Shown here piece by piece: positions 1 through 10,156 of a DNA stretch of 64,000 nt. This DNA is from Marsupella aquatica. Lineage: Eukaryota; Marchantiophyta. Location of the stretch: the NCBI GenBank assembly GCA_973895155.1, contig OZ316897.1:6696001-6760000 (forward strand), written 5' to 3'. The notes beneath the pieces were generated by a model. The model did not search any database. It was not told the origin of the DNA and saw only the letters and a list, made by a program, of their open reading frames with translations. Positions within the stretch are counted from its first letter, which is position 1; each line of letters starts with the position of its first letter. The translations under genes and the position numbers were made by a program.

Positions 1-2202
1 GTTCGTGCATTCTTGGGATTGGCAAGCTACTACAGGAGGTATGTTAAAGGATTTAGCCAGCTTGCTAAACCTTTGACCATACTCACTAAGTTGGATCAGG
101 AATGGATTTGGGGTGATGACCAGGAGCATGCCTTTCAGGAGTTGAAGCAAAGGTTGGCATCATCCCCTATTTTGAGAAGACCTATTTTAGGCAGACCATT
201 TCAGCTACACACTGATTGGAGTGGAGTAGGACTTGGAGCAGTGCTGACTCAGAAGGATGATGAGGGGAATGAGTTTGTTGTGGCTTATGCTAGTAGATCA
301 AACAATTCAGCAGAGGCTAAGTATAGCTCTTATGAGGGAGAGTGTTTGGCAGCAGTGTGGGCTGTTGCACACTTTCGTTGCTACTTGTTTGGTAACCCCT
401 TCACCTTGATCACTGATCATCAGCCTCTTAAGTGGTTAATGGAGTCTGACAAGCTTACAAGGAAGCTTGCACGATGGGCATTGTTGTCACAGGAGTATGA
501 TTTCCAGGTGGTGCATAGGCCTAGAAAAGTGAACTTGGATGCAGATGGATTAAGCCGCAATCCATGTACCAATCAGCAGGATGAGACTGGAGCCAGATGG
601 CATGATGAGTCAGATAAGGAGATGGTGCTAGGATGGCATGCATCTGCCTTTCTTTGTTGGGTGCCAGCATACAGTGGATCTGTGGACTCTACCTCATTGG
701 ATGGAGTGGATGATGAGTCTTCAGATGTGGATGTTGGTGAGGTAACTTTTGGATAGCAAGATATTCACAATGATGTGAGAGTGTTGGAATATTTGCGCAG
801 TGGTTCTATTGTTGGCAGTGTTGATGCCAAAGAACGTGACAGGGTTCTATAAAGAGCCAAGAGGTTTCGATGGGAGGGAAATCATCTTTTGAGAGTACTG
901 CATGATGGTAGGGTGTTGGTGGTACCAAAACCATCACAACGAGTATATTTGGTGCGACATGCACACGAGGAGTTGGGTCACTTTGGTGTGAAGCGCACTT
1001 ATAGCTTGCTGCAGACATAGTATTGGTGGCGTGGTATGCACACTCATGTCCAGCAGTTGATAGCTAAGTGTGTGGTATGCAATAGAGTGAGAGCATCATT
1101 TAATGCTCTCACTCCCCAGTTGCACCCGTTACCAATCATGGGTTTGCGATATCATTGAAGTTTGGATTTTGCTGGTCTATTACCTCTTACCCAATGCCAT
1201 AATCGGTATGTTTTGGTCATGGTGGAGCACTTCTCCAAGTGGATTGAGCTAGTGGCATTGCCAGATAAAGCCAGTGGAGGAGTTGTTGCTAGATTTTTGG
1301 ATCGCGTACTCAGTCATTTTGGAGCACCAGCTGAGGTGTTGACTGATCAGGGAACTGAGTTCCGTGGAGAGTTTGAGAGTTTGTGTGAACAAGCTTTGAT
1401 TGATCATCGTACTACCTCTCGTGATCATCTTGAGGCAGATGGATTATCTGAGAGAGTTGTGCAAACTGTGAAGAGAGGATTGCGTAAGTATGGCTTGCAG
1501 GTTGGTCATCTGGGAGATTGAGATCTCTAGCTACCTTGGTTAGCTATGGGCTACCGTTTCAGTCGGCAAGCATCACTTGCATCCTTCTCACCTTACTTTT
1601 TGCTCTATGGTAGAGAGCCAGATTTGCCAGCAGCTATTCGTCGTGATGCTGCACCAGTTGTGAACTTGGATGATCTTGATGTTTGGGTCAAGGTGTGTTC
1701 AGAGAGAGCACGGGTATTTCAGAGAGTGATGCCCATGGCTTTTGACAACCTTGCCATTGCCCAACATCGTGATACTTTGAGGCATGCCACTATTCGTGGA
1801 GGAGGTTACCGTGCAAGCATTCGACGATTTCATCCTGGTGATTATGTTTATTTGCAGCAGATAGCACCCACAACACTTGATGTGACCGCAGGCCGGACAA
1901 TCTTACGTGTGCGTGAAGTGTTGCTTTCTGGTGTCCTGATGTTGGAGGGACGCGATGGTATGGTTTGGAAGGATCATGTGCGCAACTGTGCACCATGTCA
2001 CCTTCCCAACATTGATGGTACAGTAGATCCAAGCTTGGCACATGTTCGTGCTGGCTTGAAATGTATGTTGTGTGGATCTGCTCAGGGAGCAGCTACTATG
2101 TTGATTTGTGATAAGTGTTCTAGAGGATGGCACATGTCATGTTTGATACCACCATTGCAGGTGATTCCTAGTGGATCATGGTTGTGTCCTCAGTGTCGGT
2201 GA
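1..2202 (+). pseudogene. Ty3/gypsy pol remnant: RT end, RNase H, integrase, PHD finger (5' part outside window)
   Basis: The left edge cuts into a gypsy polyprotein. Positions 1-756 encode the end of reverse transcriptase (LGLASYYRRYVKGF) and RNase H with HTDWS, YEGECL, TDHQPL and DADGLS carrying the acidic catalytic residues. Positions 757-1160 hold the HHCC integrase finger (HEELGHFG then CVVC). Positions 1162-1521 hold the integrase core (LDFAG, LTDQGTEF, DGLSERVV = D, D, E). Positions 1546-2202 hold the integrase C-terminus, ending in a C4HC3 PHD finger (CMLC, CDKC, H, C, CPQC) where chromoviruses carry a chromodomain. In-frame stops occur at the end of RNase H (754), after RVL (TAA), after LQT (TAG), before SLDF (TGA) and around 1519-1530, so the copy is dead. 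It is related to the minus-strand element at 31572-41597, which also ends in a PHD finger. Confidence 0.93.
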
Positions 2203-2365
2203 AGCCGACTAGTTATCAATTGTGTTCTCTTGGCAGATATGGATTGCAGGTAGGTGATCGATGGGGCTCACTTGCACCCGACGTCCTGATCTTCACACCT
2301 AAAAAGGTGTCTATCAACCTTGTAGAACTCATGGCTAGCTAGAGTTAGGGGACCTTACTCCCAGC

Positions 2366-2377
2366 TAGGGGGGCGAT
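2366..2377 (+). other. Polypurine tract of the left gypsy element
   Basis: A run of six G at 2368-2373 lies downstream of the pol stop and directly before the TGTGGG that starts a 133-bp repeat. It is the expected plus-strand primer site. The full LTR, however, appears to start 135 bp later, at 2513. Confidence 0.55.
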
Positions 2378-2510
2378 TGTGGGTTTTGGACATGTGTGGA
2401 CATGAGTTCCACTTGTATTCCATTCTCTTTTTGTGATGTGGCAGTGTGACTATGTTTGGATGTATGTGACAAGCGATGTATGTTGTGTAGCGATGTGTAT
2501 GCGCACGACA
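2378..2510 (+). repeat. Extra copy of the LTR 3' part lying between polypurine tract and LTR
   Basis: These 133 bp start TGTGGG and end CACGACA. They are repeated almost unchanged at 2842-2961 (the second copy lacks a short segment) as the end of the full LTR. The two nucleotides GC follow, then the LTR start TGTCACACC, giving the palindrome GACAGCTGTC at 2507-2516. Confidence 0.75.
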
Positions 2511-2512
2511 GC

Positions 2513-2961
2513 TGTCACACCATTCTAGGTAGTGTTAGAGTGTATCGTACTATCTAGATCCGTATGTTTGGTATGTGTGCTATATGAGCCGATAAGGTTC
2601 CGTCAGGTTTGTGTGAGAGGGTACTTTTCACTTGTGAGGCATTTAAAGGTCATCTTTCAATGTTGAGCCTTGGAGAGAGAGGAGTTTGAGTGGCTATGGT
2701 GGCTGTGAGCTCCGCTTGTGTAACGTGGATTCCTTGAGTAGTGCAAGGTGCGTTGGCTTGACATACGTGTGTGATCGGATCGGTGCGGGATCGATGGGGT
2801 ATTGTTGACCGAGATCATTGTGCCGATTGTATGGAGATTATTGTGGGTTTTGGACATGTGTGGACATGAGTTCCACTTGTATTCCATTCTCTTGTGTTTG
2901 TGATGTGGCAGTGTGACTATGTTTGGATGTATGTTGTGTAGCGATGTGTATGGGCACGACA
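2513..2961 (+). repeat. 3' LTR of the left gypsy element
   Basis: About 449 bp starting TGTCACACC and ending CACGACA, so TG...CA as in LTRs. A diverged second copy lies at 4312-4779 with the same start and end, which fixes the borders. The 5' LTR would be outside the window. Confidence 0.75.
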
Positions 2962-4311
2962 CTATGTATGTACTCAAGAACAAGAATGAGTTCCAAGTCC
3001 AAAGGCATGTCAATAGTGTTTTACAATGTTCACAAAAACCTAGTTTGCAAGGGTGTAAACTAGAAATCAACCCATGTTTGTGGACAATTTCCAAACCTTT
3101 CTCACTCATATGTCTCATCATAGAGTGCCATGAGTGAGTCAATGGGATGTTTTTAGGCATTTAATCTTCGGTCTAGAGTTACTATGTAACTGCAGTTATT
3201 CTAACAATTGCCAGGTGCTTAGCTAAGGTTAGATGTGCCACCACTTAATACACTAGCATGACTTAGTTAGTGATGAAACTTAGGCTCATTAATATAGAGC
3301 CAATTTAGAGGTAGGGAGAGCTTTAGTCTATGGAGACTTAGTATAATTGACAAGCTTAGAGTTCAGTTCAGTTTTCTTGTGTTTCCCCGTGCACATAGCC
3401 TCTTGTGAGATCAACCACATATTTCTTGTGTTGAGTACTTGTGTATTTGGTGGATGTTGCATATTTGCATGTTATCCTATGAGTAGAAGATGTTTTACTT
3501 AACAAAAAACTTGTCTTAGGCATGTTATATGCAATTGTGGCCAATTTGGCCGATATATACACATGCAATTGTCTCCGGGGTCTCACTGTGTGGAGGCCTC
3601 CCCATCACTTGCAATTTTTGTAGGCCTAGGACCCCCTCAAATGTAAGATTTTATTTTTATTTTTTAACCTCTATAAAGTTGGAATATTCCAAGTTTTTTA
3701 TTAAAAACACCGTCTTGTTCCTCTGAGAAAATTTGTAAGTTTTCCCTTGGAACCAATTAAACAACCCTATCTTTCTTCGCACATGATGTGCCATTTTTGT
3801 AGAAATAAAACCCCCTGAGGCAATTGTTTTATCCATGAAATTGCTTCTACCATGTGGTCATTGTGGCCATAAGCATAGTGTTGTCATGCAAGTGAAATTT
3901 GTTGGGGAGGGCAAATGTGAGGGCATGGGGACATGAAACAACAACTACATCACAAACTTCAAGCACAATTGGTGACAATTTAAGAGGGAGTATTTCTTTG
4001 TTTTTCTTCAAATAAATAAGTGTTTTTTACAGTTGAATATATATATATTTTAATTCAAAAATTTCAAATTTCAGGGCATCTTGGGCAGACAGTAGATAGA
4101 AGGAGTGTATGGGTTTATTTATCAATGCTAAAAAGCCAGTTTTGATGACAACCCAGGATTGGCTCTGGCCTGTTTCTCATTTTATAAATGGATGAAAGAA
4201 GTTTTTGGCAAGAGAGGATATTAGGATGTTTGATGAGGCCAAAATGTTACTTAATGGTAGGACCTGGCCAGGCCAGACCTTAATAAATGCAAATTGAGTT
4301 CCCAAAAATGT
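2962..4311. other. Gene-poor spacer between two LTR copies
   Basis: AT-rich sequence with no convincing gene. Open frames here are short and lack recognisable motifs. Nothing further could be assigned. Confidence 0.5.
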
Positions 4312-4779
4312 TGTCACACCATTTAGAGTGGTAGTAAAGTATATCATACTATCTAGGTATAGAGGTTTTGTATGTGTGCTATATGAGCATTGTGTTTAGT
4401 TTGAGTTGGTGTGAGGGATAGTTATCCCCTTTGTGTTGGCTCAAAGGTCTCATCTTGCAATGTTGAGCCTTTGAGCATGAGCTTGGTGGCTATGGTGTGG
4501 CTGACCAGGTTGTGTGCATGTAACGTGGATTCCTTGAAGCACAAGGTGCGTTGGGCTTGACATACATATGTGATCGCGTCAGATGGGGTCGTTGTTGGAT
4601 TAGCACCGATCGTTGTTCGATTTGCACTATTGAAGAAGATTATTGTGGGTTTTGGGCATGTATGGACATGGGTTCTATTTGTAGATCATTCTCTTAGGTT
4701 TGTGTTGTTAGATTGTGACTATGCTTGGATATGTGTGACAAGCGATGTATGTTGTGTAGCGATGTGTATATGCACGACA
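4312..4779 (+). repeat. Solo LTR of the same gypsy family
   Basis: 468 bp starting TGTCACACCATT and ending GCACGACA, collinear with the LTR at 2513-2961 including the internal TGTGGGTTTTGG segment. No coding sequence adjoins it and no clear target-site duplication was seen. It is probably what remains after LTR-LTR recombination. Confidence 0.72.
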
Positions 4780-5141
4780 CTGTAGGCAATTTCCAAATGT
4801 GGTCCCAAGGTGGTCTACTTCTCCTCTCCACCTCAACGTTAAAATGGGCCCACTAATAGCCGTGTAGGATCAGGGCGTCCTGCTGCAAAAGCATATAATC
4901 TATTCTTGTAAAAGCCAATTGTAGGCTAAGATTGGATCAAATCCCTTAAAATGAACGGCTAAGATTTGATCCTAGTAAAAAACTATAGGGTGGCCTTCAC
5001 ATGAATCTTGAAAAGCCCCCTAACTATATATCCACATGAGCCTGAATGGCCATTCTTTGAATATTAATAGAAAGGATGACAAAAATCACCATGCATAAAT
5101 AATGGGATATACAATATATCCCAATGTTTTTTCCATCCACA

Positions 5142-5332
5142 TAAATTTGGGTGGGACACTAGAGTCATAGTCTAGAGGCTTAAGTCTAGAAGCCTAGACC
5201 CCAACTTTAGCTTCTCATCACAATTTATTAGTAACATAAATTTTGGTGGGGCCCTAAAGTCACGGTCGCGAGGCTTCACTCTAGAAGCCTAGACCCCAAC
5301 TCTAGCTTCTCATGACAATTTCTTAGTAAGCT
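5142..5332. repeat. 95-bp imperfect tandem duplication
   Basis: Two adjacent copies share AGAAGCCTAGACCCCAACT and the following TAGCTTCTCAT, with a period of 95 bp (first motif at 5188, second at 5283). There are several substitutions between copies. No coding sequence was seen in 4780-6500. Confidence 0.7.
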
Positions 5333-5649
5333 ATGTGGGCTAGTCACTTGTGGGTCAATTTTGGCCCACAACGGTTGACTCTTTAATGCCCTGTAAGGTG
5401 AAGGGGAAAAATGGTCCCTTAGCTTATATATGTGTATGCAGACAATATGGCATTGTTTAAGATAGTAGCTTAGTGGTTGCCCCTTTACCCTTAGTCAACA
5501 ACCCTAAGGCTAGCTTTTCAGTGAATATTATATAGGGTAGATTATTATGTATTTTGGTATGCTAACTCTGCCTAGGCCGTGGATCTTGGTCAACCATGCC
5601 ATGATCCTACACATATAGTTTGAATGTTTGAATGCCACCTGAGGAGGAG

Positions 5650-6080
5650 TTCTGGAAATTGAATAAGGCATTACTCAAGGCCTTCTTTGGCAGATTCTCC
5701 ATGCCCAGGCTTAATCCATTGTGGATGAATCAGGGTTAAGGCCCAACTCACATGTACGTCCTGAAGAATGCAGCCCTGAATTTCATAGTTGCCCAGCATC
5801 TGAGTGAGCTAGAATTACATGCTTGAACCCCTCTTGTGCCAGGCTTGACGGCAATATTTGTGGAATCCCCAGGGCAAGGGTCAGAAACTTTCCTACATTT
5901 GAGCTCCTGACCTTTTATCTCAAACTAAAACAAAAGCAGACGTTGCAAGGCAGTAGATCCTGTTGCCAATCCAAATGATATGTGCTTTTTGCCAATGATT
6001 TTGCGTGTGCTTAGGGCAGCATTCTTCAGGGCTGCCACATGCAAGTTAGGTCTTACACTGTTTAGCTCTTGATTGCTAAC
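5650..6080. repeat. Dispersed repeat, second copy near 45740-46060
   Basis: Phrases such as TTGTGCCAGGCTTGACGGCA and CCAGGGCAAGGGTCAGAA reappear with changes and in the same order at about 45800-45870, followed in both places by a similar GGGCTGC segment. This suggests an old, uncharacterised transposon family. Confidence 0.45.
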
Positions 6081-6500
6081 TGAAGTCTAAACTTCAACAC
6101 ACAAAAAATTACTTTTTAACTTAGATTTACTAATGGCTAATGTCTTCCCCCCAAATCAATGCCCAAACTCTCTATTAAAAATGGAGAAAAGTAACAACTG
6201 CTTGGAGCAGGTCAATGTGTCATGCTTCATAGATGCTTGTGGTAGTTGTTAAAATCATATAAAAATATTAATCTAGTGGGTTTCCCTGTCTGCAAGCTAG
6301 TTGCACAACTTGCTCAAAGACAGTTAGAAAATTTGGAAAAACTACAAACCAGTAAATGATTTTGTTCAAATACAGTGTCCATTTTATTAAAATGCCCTGG
6401 CTTAATTTCTGCAAAGGGTGTAGTAGTGTTGAAAATAGGACTCCATGTTTTTTGAAATGGGCTTTGTGATTGATTGGATGCTCAGTAATTCTTGTTAGGA

Positions 6501-6589
6501 GAAGAGGTTACCGGTGTGCAACCATTTCTGCAGGGGCCTGCTATAGTTATAATCTGCTGTCCTGAAAAGTAGAGCCGGTAACCTCTTTC
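6501..6589. repeat. Foldback 1 (inverted repeat, about 14-bp arms)
   Basis: GAAGAGGTTACCGG at 6501-6514 pairs with CCGGTAACCTCTTTC at 6575-6589 across a loop of about 60 nt. It lies just upstream of a longer foldback and may belong to the same MITE-like unit. Confidence 0.6.
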
Positions 6590-6611
6590 CGGGTAGGAGT
6601 TACGTATGCTA

Positions 6612-6738
6612 GTGCAGGGCAGGGCTGGGATTATAGACTCTAACCTGCTCCCGGAATATTCAAAGAAGCTTTCCGGCTGCCGCCAGTCAGCTTCTTTTCA
6701 TATTCCGGACTCAAGGTTACAGCCTAGTAACCCTGCAC
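6612..6738. repeat. Foldback 2, long hairpin of 127 nt
   Basis: The inner arms 6651-6670 and 6689-6708 are complementary over 20 nt with one or two mismatches. The outer arms match again at GTGCAGGG (6612-6619) with CCCTGCAC (6731-6738), and at TAACCT with AGGTTA. This shape fits either a MITE or a small-RNA precursor. No known miRNA was recognised. Confidence 0.6.
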
Positions 6739-8130
6739 CCAGACCTGTATTACCCTATACATCATAAGAGTTTAGAATATGCTATTATTCAAACATCTCT
6801 TCAAATAGAAAGTCCTTTTCTCAAATAGAACACCTTATCTAGAGGGGTTCTTAAATTTTCTCGATGTTCTGTCCTTTGTGTTTGAAACTCAATTAAAAGT
6901 TGTCAAGTGACCTCTTCTGGAATAGAGTGCCTCTGAGCATATTACTAAATTCTAGGACTCAATTCTAGGCCCGGGCCTTTGTTTTGGGTGAAGACCACAG
7001 TACACAAGGTTGTAGAATTTTACCAAGCTCTAACTATTATTTTCCTAGTCTGGCACTTTTTGTTCTTTTGCACTCTGATATCTATACTATCTGTTGTGTT
7101 GGGGACAGTTTCCCGCACAGCTCAACTGACAAAAACATTTCCAAACCAAATGTGAATTTGCAGAAGAGTTACTATTCCTTCGTATTGTAGCATCATTTCT
7201 ACAAGTCACAACAAAGCTTTTTATCTCTTTCCCAACAAAGTCTGCATGGCTCAATTTTTTGGCAAAACGCTGCACAAGAAGGTTCTACTTTGCATTGTTG
7301 CGCTATGTAACCCATCACTCTAGTAACTATTGTTCTATGTTTATCTTTCTAATAATAAAGTTCTATCAAAAGCCTAGAATAAGGGCCAACAGTCTAGAGT
7401 GATACCTCCTGGGCAATGTTATGATCAGGGATGAAATTGGAAGGGCATGACGGTACTCACAATCGATTTATGAGTAAGGTTTGGGCATCCAGGCTAGTAA
7501 AATACAATACAATAGCTGGCCAAATCAAGTGTGACTTGCTAGAAATTGAGACAGGAAAAGTGAAAATGTCAGCTTACTGGGCAACGAGAGGGGCAACCGG
7601 AGGTCTATAACAAACAAGACAAATGGTTCGAAAATCAAGCGATAGTTAAATAGACCAAGCTTGTCAGATGCTGATGGCGTTGGACAGTTGGACTGGGGCG
7701 GGTCTGAAATGGCGGGGGTGGACAACGCCGACTATTGCCCATCTTTAGTGAAGCCAGATCTGACGGTAAAAAAGGGCACTGAATTCCATACCATGACTCA
7801 GACCGTCCATCTCCAAAGGGAAGGAGCCGGCTCAGGTCCGGCCAGTACAAATGCCGCCACTTTAGCGGGGGTCCTCAAGTCGCCACTTTAGCAGGGATGC
7901 GAAAGTAGAACTTCAGACACTGTACCGCCTGGGTGAGCTGAGCCGTTGGATTCGAGGATCCCAGGCGGGGATGATTAAAGCCTTAATGATGATTATTATC
8001 AGGTGCTAAGCTGGTCTGGCGCTTAAGTAAATGGCCGAAATTAGCGAGGACTGTGGCGAAACACACGGGGAGAATGGGGGTTTAAGTCTGTCGGGATAGG
8101 GACAGAACCAGTCTGCAAAGGTTAAAGAGG
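6739..8130. other. Intergenic, no gene recognised
   Basis: Only short open frames without recognisable motifs. GC content rises towards 8100, where the upstream region of the STRAP-like gene begins. Confidence 0.45.
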
Positions 8131-10156
8131 AGATTATGGTAAGCGGGAGACAGGTAGCTTAGGTGGTATGTGAGACTGCGCCCGAAGCTACTTCCTTCGC
8201 AAAACCGTGAGTTCGGGGCCAGCAATTGTGGTCCATTTTGTTCTCCTCCTTTTTCCCTGGTATCGGATCCTTCTTCTTCCTCCTCTTCTTCCCTCGATCG
8301 ATCCAGCTGGGCCGGTCCCGGTCCCGGTCCCTATTCCTCCCGCAGCCGGTTTCGCTTCTCCTACGCGATCGTCATCCTTTTCTTTCCCGATCCTTTTCTT
8401 TGGGGGTCGGTCGGCGTTTTGTACCGAGGTTTGATTTTGGCGCCGTGTTGTGATCATCTCCTCGACTCGAGTCGCGAGGTGTATGTTTGTGTACAGCGCC
8501 GTGTCAGTCCAGGAAGTTGCACCATTGGGTTTTGGAACTGGGAACTTGGAAGGAAAGACGCCACCCGGAGAAGAAGGCGTTTGTTTAGTCATTCGTGGGT
8601 TTGATTAATATCGTGCTGCTGCTGCTGCTGATACTTTGCAAGCTTAGCGTATCTGAGCAGAGCTGGGAGAGGAACGAAGATGTAGGCAATTTTTTTTGAA
8701 ATTTCTCTTCACGGTGAGACGAAAAATGCCTTCAGGCGCCTGCCGCAGGTTGCTGCAGCTGTAGCCAACACAAAACACACACAACCTACTTTTAGACGCG
8801 TTGTCTGTGGGAAGGATTTTCTCAATACCGCCGTTCTCTTCCTTGCTCTCACTATCTCTCTTTTCTCTCTCGATCTGCCGCGCATTTTAAGCTCGGAGGT
8901 CGTGTGACTTTGTCTTGAGTTGGCTCCTTTCTCCTCTCTTACGGGCGAAGGAGTTTTCCCTACCGCGCGAATTGCCGAATCCAATTTCCGCCTTCCTCCT
9001 GCCTGTCTGTCACGGCGCATTTCGATCAAAGAGGTCTTCGCCTCGTCAGGGATGTCAAAACTTCTTCATTACTTCTGCCTGCAAAATTCTCCTTGCTCAC
9101 TTTGAATCCCATCGTCATAGCCGTGCGGTGTGTAAAAAGATCACTCGCTAAAGGCTCGTCCACGGGCATCAGTGGTCTCGAAGGCTATCCTTCATCCACT
9201 GTTGTTTCTGCCTGCCCTACGATTATTTTGTGCCGTGGTTGTGATGTTCTCATCCCTCCCTCTCGTTTGACAGAGGCGCTACTAGCCCGGTTCCCGGCTG
9301 AAGCTCTGAAAGAAACGGAGGCAGGCTGTCAAAGCTTCTTCACAGGGAGTCATGTTTTAGTCGTATTCTCTTGTGACGTTTTGGGAACTACAACAATTTT
9401 GGAGTGTTTGCAGCGCTCATCTTCCATCGGCAGCTTTTTTAGGTCAAACCACATTCTAAATGCGAAGAAGTACTTCTGCCGCAAACGGGAGCAGTATGCG
9501 TCTTCTACATTTCTTCTGCTGGCTGGCTTGACCCTCTTTGCGATAGCCACCTTGTCTGCGTCGATCTAGCGGTTCCTCTACTTACATTGATATACATTCG
9601 AGAAATATTTGCCACATGCGTTGAGAGTTTTTGTCGGCAACTTTACTGTAGAGCATAGAAAACGGAGAGAGTGTCTCCTTCATCCTGGTGTTGCCGGATC
9701 AAATTGCGAGCAAACTGTGCAATTCAAAATCAGTTGCGTTTTTCTAGGTGTCAGCTCATCACCTCTGGAACTCCATTCCCACTTGTTGTTCCTCCTGCGA
9801 GCCAACTCGGCTGTAGACATTCCCATAGTCCTGGCTTAGAACAGAAGTCCCAAGGGAAACAAGTTCCTGATGTTCACATCGAAGTGAATTATTATAGGTT
9901 GGTTGTGTATATTGCGATAGGGAGGGCGAGAGATTTTGTACAGCGTCTGCCACAGCATTTCTGAGGGAGAAAGGAAGGGGCGAGGTCTTGAGAGGCCGAG
10001 ACGTGTAGAGACAGTGGCGGAGGTGTTCCCTATCGAGAATTTTGTTCGTGCCATACCCGTTAGTCTTGTCTGTATCACCATCAGATCCTACCGGGAGCAA
10101 TATCCCGTCGACTGCCCTGTGAAAAGAATAGTGTATAGGAAGATAAATAGAGAGAA
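8130..10156 (+). promoter_or_regulatory. Likely promoter and long CT-rich 5' leader of the STRAP-like gene
   Basis: This GC- and pyrimidine-rich stretch precedes the STRAP start codon. It contains CT-rich runs (8230-8300, 8830-8900) and a CTG microsatellite near 8610, all common in plant leaders. Several open frames exist on both strands (8170-8604, 9093-9569), but none shows a known domain; they look like chance frames in GC-rich DNA. A leader intron is possible but its borders cannot be set. An unrecognised small gene is not excluded. Confidence 0.4.

Noticed and set aside
2842-2961. Start of a second, tandem gypsy element
   Set aside because: The repeated TGTGGG segment is the end of the LTR itself, as shown by the solo LTR at 4312-4779.
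8188-8592. 134-aa minus-strand ORF rich in Gly/Thr/Arg
   Set aside because: Low-complexity reading of the GGTCCC repeats on the other strand; no support as a gene.
9093-9569. 158-aa plus-strand ORF
   Set aside because: No recognisable domain; overlaps other frames in GC-rich leader sequence and is most likely chance.
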